From assembly GCA_037074765.1 (NCBI GenBank), contig JBAMDO010000241.1, positions 18,210 through 82,209 of the forward strand: 64,000 nucleotides of DNA, given 5' to 3'. The stretch comes from Mansonella perstans (lineage: Eukaryota; Nematoda; Chromadorea; Rhabditida; Onchocercidae). The stretch's first letter is position 1. Each line of letters starts with the position of its first letter. The translations under genes were made by a program, and so were the position numbers. Positions 1-12,574 of this stretch are shown here, piece after piece. Under the pieces are notes generated by a model. The model searched no databases. It saw nothing but the letters and a program-made list of their open reading frames with translations, and was not told the origin of the DNA.

Positions 1-686
1 TTGTTTATTTGTTTTGTTTTGTTTGACAGTAACAAAAACAAAAAAAGAAGTTTTGTGTTGCTTATTTTTATTCATAACAATTTTTTAAATATTTCCTAAA
101 AGTTATTTTTTAATTTTTCCAACATAAATTGCTAAATTGTTAGTGTTTGTGTAGAAGTTTAGATTTTTCATTTTTTTTAATTTATCTTTCTAAGTATAAT
201 TTTAGACAAAGTAAGGAGGTATCAAAGAATTCTTCATACTATTGTCATTAATGTTGAGAACATGTACTCGATACTGTGATATAAAAAAAAATATATCCAT
301 AATTATAGAAATAGAAGTAAAGTGATCAGAAAGTAGTTAGTAATGAAATGATTTCAAAGGTACTGTTAGTACAAGATAAATGTTAATTAATACTAATATG
401 AGAAAATTAAGCATAGATAACAACGCGACATTTAAGCTAATCAATACTTATATCAAAACCGTAGGTATCAACGAGATATTTAAGCATAAATACGTGATCA
501 AAATAAAGAACGTGAAGGAATATTTAGCGTGTACGTGTAGGCATGAAATTTTAATCAGTTAAATTATGTTCGGCTTTGCAACTGTCGAATTTTGTCCGGC
601 ATAAAAATGTCAATATTGGGTTATAGGTTAAAATTGGCGCCTAGCCATTTAATTTCAATAGCACTAAACGAACTGAAAATGCTAGC
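1..686. other. Upstream sequence, no gene seen
   Basis: AT-rich sequence before the first gene. The only open frame of note (380-562, 60 codons) has no recognisable domain and no splice context. It is most likely the far upstream region of the gene starting at 922. Confidence 0.5.
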
Positions 687-832
687 GCTAATTAACTTGA
701 ACTTATCCTAAACGCTAATTAACCTAAACTTATCCCAAATGCTAATTAACCTTAACTTACCCTAAACACTAATTAACCTAAACTTATCCTAACTGCTAAT
801 TAACCTAAACTTATCCTAAACGCTAATTAACC
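687..832. repeat. 27-bp tandem repeat, about 5.4 copies
   Basis: Copies start at 687, 714, 741, 768, 795 and 822 (the last is partial), each beginning GCTAATTAAC or a one-base variant. Copies differ from each other by a few substitutions and no indels. The array ends 90 bases before the start codon of the HINFP-like gene, so it lies in its likely promoter. Each unit carries a TAATTA core, a typical homeodomain-binding core, but no function is shown. Confidence 0.9.
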
Positions 833-921
833 AAACATTGTTTCGGTATTATTTTACATATTAGTTTTTCTTCATTTACATATTTCGTTTGCTAAATATA
901 TTCATTGTTTAGCAAAATATA

Positions 922-3900
922 ATGGAGCAGTTCGATTCGATTATCCTTCAACCAGCAGATGTAACAATCCCGACTGGATCCGGTGAGCCAGTAGCGTGGA
1001 TTACTCGACTTCAAGATAAAGAGGTCTCAATTTGATTGATTTGTACTGGAGAAATAAGGGCAAAACATTAGTTTTAGAGCATATTTGAAATTTGTAGGAT
1101 TTTTAAAACAAAAGTTACTTTAGCAAATGAAAATATTGTCCTTTGGTTAGAAAAATAGATGAAATTATGATTGAGAGACTGACAGTTATTAAAATAATAA
1201 AAAAACTGGAAATGGAAGTTGGATAAATAATGATAGAGTAAAATTAAACTGTAACAAAAAATCTTACTATTCAGTTCAGTTCATTTTATTACTTTGCCAA
1301 GTGACAGAAATATTTTGAAAGAATAATTAATATGTTGAAGTTACCATTTCTATTTCAGATTAGATATTTATCATAATCAGTGTTTATAAATATTTGAAAG
1401 TTTCAAATTAAAGAAATATCACGCATAGCATGTCAGTTCAATTTTTCTTTGTCAGTAGTTTTCTTTGCTACTTTTTCAGTTTTATTTCAAATGTTTGTGG
1501 TTAAACTGTTTTGTGGTATACGATTCTTTGAATGATCTGTTACAACACATTCGATCCCATATAGAACAGTTATCAGGTTTGAATTATTTTTTGTTTCGTC
1601 CTTTTTTTTTTTTTTTATTTTGAAATATTATTTGAAGCATTACCATAAATGATATATGTTAATATCATAATTGCATTCCTAACAGATTATGTTTTTTCAT
1701 TTCATTTACAGTTCCTGATCAGAATGACGATAGTATTATTGTATGTCCGATCACCGGCTGCAGTAAAGTACTTGCTACAGAGCGTCATTTGTATCGTCAT
1801 CTCTACATGCATAATTATCATATTCGACGACAGTGGACTGGTTTAAATGTTATTTTCAATCGAGATGATGTAGCAAATATTCTACAGTATGTTAGCTTTT
1901 AATTATCTAATTTATAATTTATATTATGTGTATATGTCCTAAGATACTGGTAGTTTACGAATCTAGTTAGGAATATACATATTTAATTAGAAAAAGACAA
2001 ATTGAGATGATAGCACGTAACGGGAAGGAGAGAAATAAAAAAAACTTTTGTTACTTATTCCACTTTAATTCCTAAAAATCTGTTGAAAGCGAAAAAAATG
2101 TCTTCAGTGCTTATAAAACATTTGGTATTATTGTAGTTACAGATATATTGAACAGAAAACTTTAGAAGTTAATATTGAATCCAACATTTTATTTAAATTC
2201 AGCAAGATGAGAGAAAAATTAGTGGTAAAACACTTTCGTTATTTCTGATTCATTTATTTGTCTCCGTATTTATACTATAACTAGCATACAAATTAATAAA
2301 AAGACCAAGCTGTACGCTTCATCTTAGTAAATTTTTGCCAGTGTTGTTTCTTACATCCATAAGGATTCAAAAAAGCAGTGATAGTTTCGTATCCAATTAA
2401 GTAAATCCTACTAATGATTAAATTCGACAAATTTTTGCAGCAGTTATTTCAGTTGTGGTTTTCGTACATCCATGGAACTTATATATGATGGCTCAACAAT
2501 GGCTTGCGGGTGGGCTAATTGCAGTGTAAGTTGTAGTTCTTTGTTCCTAATCGATTATTTGCAGTAAAAGATTTGTTAAAGCTTTATTTTTAAATTTTTA
2601 AGACTTTTTGGGATGATATTGATTTGTACTGCAATCATGTCGATGATCATATCGATTCACTTGGTGTCACGGATCGTGATCAACATTCTCAATTAAGTTG
2701 TGGTTGGCAAGGTACCAAATTTCTTCAAAACCGGACCGTATTGTTATTTGCCGATTAAACAGTTGGGGAATTTTTTCGCCCATCACTTCATTTATACAAA
2801 GCTATATTTACCGAATTAGCATTCCGAAATGTTTTTCATTTTACTTGTTTTTATGTAATCCTGAATTGCAAAAACTAATGTTATCTCAAACTTGGACAGT
2901 TGCAATATTGTCTTTTTTTAAGGTTGTAAAATGCATTTCAAGAACAAAGCCAATCTTCGAGTGCACTGCCGACATCATTCGGGTGACAAGACAGCAGCTT
3001 GTCCATATTGTGGTGTTTTCTTTGCCAATAACTCAAAATTGATTGATCACATGCTTCGTAAAAATCAAATTGGTAATTTTTTTGTTTTTGAATAGTGAAG
3101 AAAATTGTTGTTATTCGATATTGCACTTTTTTTAATCTAAGCGTTTATTTATGTATCACAGAAAGTAATAGGAAAAAATATTTAAATGCAATTTGCATTC
3201 ATACCTGGCTCGAAGATGAACCTTGCTTTTTGTAGAGGAATGTGAGACACAAAATTAACAGAACTTTTATCATTTTAATATAAGGAAATTCTGATTTTTT
3301 TGCTTTGCTTTTACTGGAAGAGGCATTTGGAGTAATAAATAAATTTTTGAATGATATAATTTTTGAAATTTTCCATAATTTTCATTTTTTTTTAAAACTA
3401 TCTTTTTAAAAACTGTCATATTATTGTTTATTTATTACAGGACCGGAAACTCTTGAAAACGGTGAGCTTCGAACCATTTATTCATGTCATTTATGTCAAA
3501 AACAATTTGGTACGCAACGTTTATTACGCGAACATTGCCGTCGACATGTTATGAATCATAAATGTAAATATTGTACAGTAACCGTTGATAGTCCTTCGGC
3601 ATTGAAAAGGCATGTTGCTGCTGTGCATGCCAAATGTCGGCTTTATACTTGCTGTTATTGTGGCCACAGGTAAAAATTACTTCGATCATTTGAGATATCA
3701 TGCCTAACATTAAAACAACATGCGTTAATATTAATTACTGTATAGGTTCTTTTTAGTAGATGCAAAGGTTTCGAAATCGATATAAATATAATAAAAGCTA
3801 TATCACAATTTATAGTAGTTCATATCATTTCAAAATTCTCCTATTCTTCGGAAGCTAATTAACATCGTGCATAAGTATACAAAGCTTACTAGTTGTAGTT

Positions 3901-5112
3901 TCAATTTTAATTAGTCCTGGTGCAACAAAAGATCCTGGTTCAACAAACGAAATTGTAGCGCAACCTTGTGTGTTGAATTGAGTGTGTTCAATTGAATGTG
4001 GGAACACCTCGATGTAGGGTAACTGAACCCTTTTATTAAAACGAAGAGTGAATTGAATAATAAACAGTAGAATAGCACGAGTAAAGCTTGAGTGGTTCAA
4101 CAAACGAAAAAATTTTAATTATTCGGATTATGAGATATTAGAAAAGCAATTTGCGGGCGGATATGCTCTGTAGTCAGGTTTTGGAAACATAAAATTAAAA
4201 GTGCCTGTATTATTCCGAAATTGTAGCTTTTCATATATTAAATCATTAAATTTTGGCCCCACATTTAATAAATTAGTTTACAGTTTTTCACAAAAAGCAG
4301 ATGTTGATCGACATATAGTTGTTCATTCTAATGAACTTGCGCATAAATGTGCGCATTGCGGTGAGCAGTTTCGTTGGAAAAAGCAATTAACAGCGCATAT
4401 CCGAAAGCACGATAAGGTATTCCTATAATTTTTTACTTATTTTATGCAAAATTATTCAAAAATTTAATCTCGTTCAAGAATCTTCCTTAGAAGTGAAGCG
4501 TATCAAAATAAGATATAAATGAAGAAAAAGCAAAGTGTTTTTCCAGTAAAAAGTGAGAAAATAAGATATTATTAAATCGATAAAGTTAATCTGTCGTAAA
4601 CATTTTCATTGAAATCGACTTTAGCTGGTAAATTCAAACGCTAAGTTTACATTTTTCATAGAAAGAAATGTCTTGTTTAAAAAAAAAAATTCTTGAATCT
4701 TCAGCATAAAATCTGTTCAAGCATAAATTTATTGGAGGTGGTTTTTTTTCTTTTTTTTATCGTAAAGGTTTGTTTTAAATGAATCTATTAGCAGAAAATT
4801 GCAGAACTTACTTCGTTTGGACTTTGTTGGACTACCACTTCAACTCAGCTGAACGTTTGCATCAAATTTCAGGTTTACTTACCGTACACTCATTTATGCC
4901 ATTTATGTGATGCGAAATATGCAAATGGTTTTGGTTTAAGTCGTCATTTAATACGAAAACACAAATGTTCGATACCACGTGGCTTCACACGTTTTCAGTA
5001 TAAGAAATGCAAGGATGGTTATGCTCGATTGCAAACGAAACGTTGTTTAAGCAGAAATTTGGCTATGGATTTAGGTTGCTATGTTAGTGAGACGAAGGAA
5101 AAAGATGCATGA
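922..5112 (+). CDS. hinf-1: Nine-finger C2H2 protein, HINFP (histone H4 transcription factor) orthologue, 8 exons
   Basis: Exons 922-982, 1712-1886, 2441-2525, 2603-2711, 2923-3072, 3441-3669, 4284-4416 and 4873-5112 join in phase to 1182 nt, giving 393 residues. Every intron is GT-AG, for example GTGAGC at 983 and TTTACAG before 1712. Nine C2H2-type fingers follow one another, including CPITGC (exon 2), CGWANC (exon 3), CGWQGC across exons 4/5, CPYCG, CHLCQ, CKYC, CCYCG, CAHCG and CHLCD (exon 8). After the last finger comes RFQYKKCKDGYARLQ (residues 354-368), which matches the conserved block of vertebrate HINFP (RFRYKEHEDGYMRLQ type). HINFP is a nuclear protein that binds the histone H4 promoter and drives H4 transcription at the G1/S boundary; applying that role here is inference. 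Vertebrate HINFP is longer (about 517 residues), so the nematode form has a shorter tail. The ATG at 922 is the first in frame, and the short first exon ends one base into a codon that exon 2 completes. Confidence 0.9.
3936..4109. repeat. 17-bp direct repeat inside hinf-1 intron 6
   Basis: TGGTTCAACAAACGAAA occurs at 3936-3952 and again at 4093-4109, inside the intron between exons ending 3669 and starting 4284. A third, weaker relative (CTGGTGCAACAAAAGAT) sits at about 3917. The DNA between the copies is richer in G+C than the rest of the intron. No transposon coding or terminal structure was seen. Confidence 0.7.
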
Positions 5113-5215
5113 TCTGTGTTTGATCTTATTAGGTCATTTATTGTTTACAAAATTTAATAGTTGTAAATTTGATCCCAAGTTTTAGTTTATTTCATATTTA
5201 ATTACAATATTTTAT

Positions 5216-5221
5216 AATAAA
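5216..5221 (+). terminator. Polyadenylation signal of hinf-1
   Basis: AATAAA lies 104 bases after the hinf-1 stop codon, a normal distance for a nematode 3' UTR. It is the first perfect hexamer downstream of the stop. Confidence 0.6.
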
Positions 5222-6919
5222 ATTAATTTCGAATGATAACTTTCGATTGACGATTTTTTCATAGATAGCACAGAAAAGGACAAATGAAATGCTTTCTTTT
5301 GTTCCCATTTATTTTATAATGAACGTTTATTATTTTTTTTTTTATAGACTCAAATTGAAGTAGATCTCTATTAGCTCTATTGTCATTGTTTTTTTCTTTT
5401 CTCTTTTTTGCATCACATTTTATACATAACTTCAAAAGTTGTGATTTTTTTTTTTTTTGCTAGAATTAAAGATTTTTAGGAAACGTCAATCATAACTTAA
5501 CTGGTACAATTGATCACGATCTATGATAGCAATTTTGATCGAATGCCGATCATATGGGGTGCTATAAAGATGAAAATTTCCAATGTTTTTGTGGTATTTT
5601 TTTAGTTTTTTATTATAGTATTATAACATTTTACATCGATTTTTTCCTATTATTTTGCACATAACGTTATCATCTACATAATAATGGCGTTATATGTGAA
5701 GTAAATGTTGTATACACTTTTGTAATATTGTATTTTGCACATCTACATTATATGTAAATAACATTTCATTATCATTCATTAACATTAGCAATTATTCATT
5801 ATCACATGCTCTGCATTGTGGTATATGTGTGTGTGTATGTTTCGTAAAATTAGAATAATTTAAAATGAATTGAAAACAGAAGCCGTGCAATTTTTCAATT
5901 AGAATTTTCCACATTTTTTCCTTTTTTTTTGTTCGCATCATTTGTTTGCTGTGATTGTAACAGATGATAGTTGGTTAGGGATTGATGGTAATTTTGCGCC
6001 CCTATTTTTTCAAATCATACATGTGAAATCGAATAGCATATTTTTGTTTTTCTTGCCTTGTGGACTAAACAGCTATCAAAATCGTCGATAACAAATGACT
6101 TAAATGAAAAGGAAAAAATTTTTTCAGATATATATATATATATATTTGACATTATGAGATACAATACAAATGGATTGTTTAATTAATTGTTAAGAAATCG
6201 TATAACTTTTAACTATTTCCTTAATGACTTTGATTTAACGAATTCGAATTGAAAGTTTTTTTGCTTTATAATTAAATTTTTTATTTTCATCCATTTTTTG
6301 AACTATCTGCATAATTTTTCATTGATTAAGTAGGCGAAAATGAAAAAAGCGAAGAAGCATAGGTAGGAGAGTTATGTTGTCATGTGAAGTTTATTAAATA
6401 TTTGAGAAATAAAGTTTTTAATTAAATAACTCCAACTCTTCTCTTAGTGATTGTAATTGTTGCGATAATTATTATGATTAATAAAATTAATTTTTCATTT
6501 CGACAAGTTTATTTTTTAATGGTAAAAGAGGTAATCTACTACTTCTTTATTTTGATAAAATATTTCGAAATTTCGCGGAAAAAATTAATTGGCTCAAGGA
6601 ATAGAAGGGATGGAAATTATTTTTAGTTACTATGATAATTACTGGTTTTTACTGTGATACTTATATTCAAACCTTGCTGAATCATATTATGGAAAGGAAA
6701 CGATAAAATTTGTCATTTGATAGTATTGTTTGAAATATTATTGAAATTAATTAATAGTGGAGGTAATCAGTTAGTGATTTTTTTTATGGAAGTTTTGACC
6801 TTGTTATTAATTACCCCGTTTATGAATGACGTTATTGCTCATTGAATGAATTCATAAATTTTCAGGATATTTTCTTCATTTTTTTTAAAATATCTATTTG
6901 AAATTTTTGAGTTGATGCA
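5222..6919. other. Intergenic region between hinf-1 and the RRM-Tudor gene
   Basis: About 1.7 kb of AT-rich sequence with T-runs, a short TA repeat near 6130 and a TG-rich patch near 5827. No exon with domain similarity was found. The gap is much longer than the roughly 100-base spacing usual in C. elegans operons, so the two plus-strand genes are probably transcribed separately. The promoter of the downstream gene should lie here. Confidence 0.5.
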
Positions 6920-9900
6920 ATGCAATTCCACGGAGAAAGACATATGAGAAATGAGTGCGCAAAATTGAAACCATCGGATTTACATTTGCCGTATATTGGT
7001 ACATCAGATGATCGAACGCTTTACGTACAAAATGTACCAGATACATGGGATAAGGTTTGTTGACAAGTCTTTTGATGGTCATTCGATTATTGAATTCTTC
7101 ATTCTTTTCTTTTTTCTCACAATTAAGCTTTTTTTGTTAGGCAAGAGTTTTTTTTCCAGTGGAAACTTCTTCACATATTTCGACGATTTGGACGAATTGA
7201 TAACATTAAAATTATCAGAAAACATGAAGATTCGTTAACATGCGCGTATGTCATTTTCTATATTTAAATTTTAATAATAATAAATTCTATAATGATTAAT
7301 GGAAACTTCGTTTTATAGCCAAATAATTTTGATTAATTACATTTATTAATTGCAACACAATTATTGTTTGGTTAGAGAACTTTTTGTTTGTTGTTATTTG
7401 ATTACTTTGAAGTTTTCTTCATATGATGTCAATTGCTGATGCGAATTCGGTTATCAGTGCAACGGCTCATGATAATGGTAAAATACAATTGCCGGAGCTA
7501 TCGAAACCGCTTAAGGTAATTTTGACTTGAAGGCAAGAAAGGAAGAGAGAAGCGGTGGCGAAGGAAGAAAGAAAATTAAATTTTTTTTAAAATTCATATT
7601 TCTAACGAATATTATTTTTTGCTCCATCAGGCTAATTGATTTGTTTTTCAGATTCAATTTGCAAGACAGAAGGGGCATACAAATTGCAAAACGGAATTGT
7701 CAACAAATGTTGATAGAGTGATGGAGAGAATGAAAAGGTTAAATTTGTAGTTATCTTACTATGAAATGATAGGAAATGATATTAAATTATATGACAGATA
7801 GTCGTTTCAATGATTTTTAAATTTCAACTCAAGTTTAGCAGTTGATAAGTTTTTTTTTTTTTTTTTTTTTTGAAAAATAGGAATAGGGGGACGGACTAAA
7901 ATTATGCGATGACCATCAGAACGAAAAATATCATTTGTATGAAGCTGTCTGTTTTAGTTATTTTTCCATCATTGATAAACCGGAATTGGATATAACAGGA
8001 GAAGATATTCGTAAACCGATTATCTACAGTGAACGTCTTCATCGTCATGCGTATCTACCGTGGGGAAAGCCAATTGAGGTCTTTTTTTATCTTTCTGCTT
8101 TCCTAATGTTCATGGAATTAATTGAAATTTTGTAATAATGTTAATCAGTTCTCTAGTGCAGATTAGAGAAGGGAATGGGAGATATTTTTTTGAAATGAGG
8201 TATATTATTTGTAAATCGAATGGCAAAATAACAGAATTTTGATGATTCGCGAAAATTTGCAGATTTTTTTTAGGTCGAACTTATTAAGCCAATTACGGAA
8301 TTTATGTATTGGCCAATGACATTTTATGTGATCACTAAAACTCATCTCTGTGAAGAGGAAAATTTAATAATTAGCAATGAAGAATTAGACGGTCATATTA
8401 TGGCACATTTTGAACGAGCAGCTCAAGTGACGCATGTTGTGGTAAGAAATTTTTCATTTTAGATTTAAAAATTTGCTTTGATTCATTGTATATCTGCCAA
8501 CATATGCAAATATTGGACATTTTTATTAGACACACACATTTCTATGGTTTGAAGAGATGTGGCGGAAAGCTGAGTAATTTAACTAATTAATTAACTTAAC
8601 TTGTCTTCATTTTTCATATTCATTTTCAACCGTAATTTTCCAAAAAAAAATTAAAAGTTTTTTTAACTCTGTCCAAAAAAAGTTTTTTAACGTTGTCCAA
8701 TTGATCAGATCTTATTGTATACGGATAAATTTTACATTACGAACTTGTTTTGAAATTTTTAGATGGAATGGAATATAAATTAAGTTTTAAAGACTTTTGG
8801 CGAAATTGTATTATTGAATGTAATTTACAGAAAAACGAATTGCTGGTTGCAGCACCAAAAGAACCGAATCAGGTACCTCTTCGTTGCCGTGTGCTGAAAG
8901 AATTGAATGACAACAAAGTTCTTATCTATGCATTAGATTTGGGACAAAGAATTGTGGTGGAAATAAGTGCATTGAAAGTTATCAGTGATTATTTGGCATC
9001 TGTACCAGCTCGAGTAAGTTCTTATACTGCAAAAACTTCTAGCGAATTCTATCCATCTGTGTTGTGTTAGGTGGATTAGAAAATCGTTATTTTTTTTATT
9101 TTGCAGTGCACTTTTTTAATTTCTGTTAATGTTTTCTTAACATTCATCTAAAATATCAACGTAGTAATGCGCGAAATTGCGGTATATATGAAGTTCACCG
9201 ACTCATCTTGCAAAACCGTAATTTTCGCAGGATTTTGTTTTCATGTATATGAGTATCTCTTTAGGCTATTCCATGTATGCTGTATGGTATTACCAATCCA
9301 AAGTCAACATTTACAAGTGTTGCTACTCGTCTTCTAGAAAATATTGGTTATTTGGTAGTATTAGTTGTAAGCTTCGAAGGTGCTATTGCTCTTGTGAGAG
9401 CATTTCAATCGAATGGTAATGTTCTTTTCAAAAAAAAGAGAAAATTAAGAAAAAATATACTAATTTTAATTTGTAACAGTTCTCATAATATTTATTAAGT
9501 ATCACCTATGACTGAAGTCGCGAAAATTCTCGTTGATAAAGATGTTTGTGATTATCAACCGCCATCAAACAATCGACGAATTTATCCTCGGGAAACAATC
9601 CTATCATTGAAAAAACAAAAGGTAAATGCTGTTAACAAATATTATTCTATTTTTTATTGGATTATAATGTTTCGCCTTAAAATTTATACTGTTTGTTTGC
9701 ATCTTATGCTCTAATCTTTCCGATTATTTAATCAGAAGAAAAAGATCTTTTATTATTAAAGCATAAACGAAACATTTTAAATCTGTTTATAACAAAAGAA
9801 AATTTCGCACCAAATATTTTTGTATATTTAGAGATAATTATTGTTGCTTTTGTAAATTACTTCTTTATATTTTGAAAGATTACTGTAGCATTTTTCCATT

Positions 9901-10056
9901 TGATTAGCACCACTTATCAAATGATCTAATCTTTTTTTTCAGCGAAGCTTAGCAATTCTGAATCGTGAAGTAGCTGATGCAATTTCGGTGGAACGTCAAC
10001 GGAAGAAAAATGAAATGATTGAAAAGTGCATAGAAAGTTATACCATTCTCAATTAA
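6920..10056 (+). CDS. RRM plus Tudor domain protein, 10 exons
   Basis: Model: 6920-7054, 7160-7245, 7413-7515, 7652-7717, 7887-8078, 8274-8441, 8831-9013, 9265-9415, 9500-9621 and 9943-10056. All junctions keep phase, giving 439 residues. Residues 33-113 form an RRM: RNP2 LYVQNV (34-39), helix 1 around WKLLHIFRRFG, an RNP1-like CAFLHM (73-78) made by joining exons 2 and 3, helix 2 around DANSVISA, and a last strand PLKIQFA. A Tudor domain follows: its core is LRCRVLKEL, VLIYALDLGQ and the typical ending VPARAIPCMLYGI (308-320), with a possible extended N-terminal part in exon 6 (residues 195-250). The tail is basic and helical. Tudor domains commonly bind methylated arginine or lysine, often in germ granules and small-RNA pathways; an RRM and Tudor pair is also known in vertebrate TDRD10. 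Least certain are the exon 4 donor (GTGATG at 7718), the exon 3 acceptor (TTGAAG) and the exon 5 acceptor. The start is the first ATG after an in-frame stop; Met9 is an alternative. Confidence 0.8.
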
Positions 10057-10206
10057 ATACAACAGTTTTATGTTGATGCTTCTTTGCCAATTACCATCTT
10101 TAATGTATATTAAACGATCTGTCAGTGATTGGCATATTACGGAAATATCGATCAGTCTTTTAACGATTGATACTTGTGGCGGTCATTCAATGGCATCACG
10201 TAAGTA
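10034..10206 (+). other. Open frame running past the RRM-Tudor stop, ending at a strong donor
   Basis: In the frame one base ahead of the last exon, sequence stays open from 10034 to a stop at about 10206, including the coding-like stretch SVSDWHITEISISLL and then IDTCGGHSMAS. A strong donor, GTAAGT, follows the codons for MAS. This could be a longer alternative last exon, a frameshift in the gene or the assembly, or chance in the 3' UTR. No following exon was found. Confidence 0.35.
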
Positions 10207-12574
10207 ATAATTAGACAAGCTAAAAAAAGGTCAGAAAAAATGTGTGAAAACTAAAAACTTTTTTTTACTTAATAAGCTTAAAATAAAGTGACGTAAAACA
10301 GGTTTTCGGTTCATAACTTAGCGAACGGTTGAGCTACTTCTGTCTAACGTTATTCGCAGTATTTCTACATGAAGTTATATTTGAAAATTTAATAAGTTTT
10401 CTGCGATTCATTACTGTTACTGTCTAAAATTTATGTTGAACATAACTATTTTCTAGACAAAGCTGAGCAGTTTTTTTTCATCTTAGGCTAGCGTTTTTTT
10501 TATAATCCTAGTTATAGAAATTTTGAACTTAAAAAAAAAAATCAGTTAAAAATCAAAAAGAAAAGCAAACTGGTAACTGGCAATTAATGCATTGGGCATC
10601 AATATTATATATTAATGCCTTATTTTAACAAATGACGAGGTACTTTTTTTTCTAAATTTTTCACTTTTTTCCAAGCTTTCCCATTGATATCCCATATCAA
10701 ACATTCCTAGAAATTTTTTATCTTCAATTCTTTTTTTGTTTGTTTTTATAATGTCTTTTCTAACTTTTATTTTAGTTTCTTTTGAATTTTTGTTTTTTTT
10801 TTTCCCAAACAATCATATGATTTATTTTTGTGTAAATTTCCCATGATCATCTCTTCCTTTCATTTTTTTCGTTTTTTTTTCGTAACAAATTGTTTTGTTG
10901 TTACACATCACATTTTATTAATGTCAGTATATTTTCCTGTTTTTTTTTTTTTTTAAATTTTTAACATTGTAAACGTCATATTTTCACATTCAATAACGAA
11001 ATAATGTTTACAAATAGTTTTATTTACTAAAATAATAAAAGGTTCCTTTTTTGTTTTTTTTATAAAAATTGAGAAATAAAAGTAGAACCAATTTGTATTG
11101 ATGACAATATCGTGACCATCGTAATTCTGATAACTTTTTCTCTCAGCATTGATGACGATATTATGCATCATTATAATTCTTATGAATTATCATTTAATAT
11201 TCATGATATTCATCGTAATTCCGTGCTTTTTCGTTATTATTATTCAATCATTCAGTTTGGTCAGATGATATCCGTTAGAAATATACGACATACTTGACAT
11301 AAGTGGAGTAACTTCAGTTGTTTACCCAGGAAAAAAGAATTCCACAACAGCAGCTCAAGTCTCCTTAAGTGAGAACGTGAAGTGTTACCTTCGTTTTCAT
11401 AACTTTTTTTCCAGAAATCACATTTAAGTAATTTGATATGTCCTCTTCTCTCTCTCTCTCCTTCTGTCTCTTTTTCTCCCTCTCCTTTCAAATTTTAAAA
11501 AAGATTTCCAATCTTTTTTAAAATTTTGAGATATTTTCTTCTTTCATCATGAACTCCTTGAATTATAACCTGGACAGGTACATTCAATATTATTTTACTT
11601 GGCTTAGCATAGCCAGATATTTTAGCCTTGTTTACACTTACTTGAAAAAGCACACAAGCACTCATAAACACTGATCAAATCATCAGTGATTCAGATTGTT
11701 AGATTTTCGGCTTAATTTGCATGTCGAATGTTTATGGGTTCAAATCAATTTTTTATGGGATTAGCTTACGTGTGTTTGTGTTTAAGGAAATGAATATGTA
11801 TTGTCTCGGGAAGGTAAATATTACATATCTCAACTTTCATTATTTAATTATTTCTTAACTTAGAAGAACTGAGAAATTCTAACTGATGTTAAATCAATTA
11901 TTCATAAATATTAAACGTTTAAAGTTTTTATAAATTAAAATCTAATTAAATTCAAAAACAAATTATATTTAACTGGCAAAAAGCAAAAGAAAAAGAAAAT
12001 CTTTTCAGATTCTGATTCTTTATGATTGATTTGTGTTATTAAGTGATGTATAAAACTGTTTTAAAATTGTTCAATATCCGTTACATATTTAGTTCTTTCG
12101 TGTTTTTATTTTCCGCTTCTTCCTTTACAAAAAAAAACACTCTGGAAGTAATAAAATTAATGATGATAGACTGAATTTAACAGAAATGTTACGAATCGAA
12201 TTGTAATAAATGTTTTACCAATGAATCAAAATCCGAGAGAGATAGAAAGATATCTAAGGAAAAAAAAGTGTATTCCCGTGAAATCCGATAGGGAATTTAT
12301 ATTGAGAAAAAATTATTATATCAGTTATAATTTGGATTAATAATTCCCGAAATATCAAGGATTAAATTGATAATTGGTTCATTTCAAGTGACAATCTTAT
12401 CAGTCTAAATTAAACACACTAGTGATAAAAAAGTAATAAAGGTTTCAAGCCTCTGATGGTGATAAACTGGTAAATTGGGTAAATCGATAACTCGTAATAT
12501 TATCGTTTCAGATGATAACATTACCAGTTCAAAATAATCAAACCAATAAATGATACAAAAAAAATTGCTGAAAC

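Noticed and set aside
687..832. CCTAAAC-bearing array as possible telomeric repeat
   Set aside because: Nematode telomeres are TTAGGC; the unit here is 27 bases without that hexamer, and a gene starts just after it.
8750..8830. Exon 7 of the RRM-Tudor gene starting at 8763
   Set aside because: That acceptor leaves the wrong phase with the upstream exon; the TTTACAG acceptor before 8831 fits the phase and the Tudor domain.
11730..11760. GGTTCAAATC as a tRNA B box
   Set aside because: No matching A box at the right distance and no cloverleaf pairing could be drawn.
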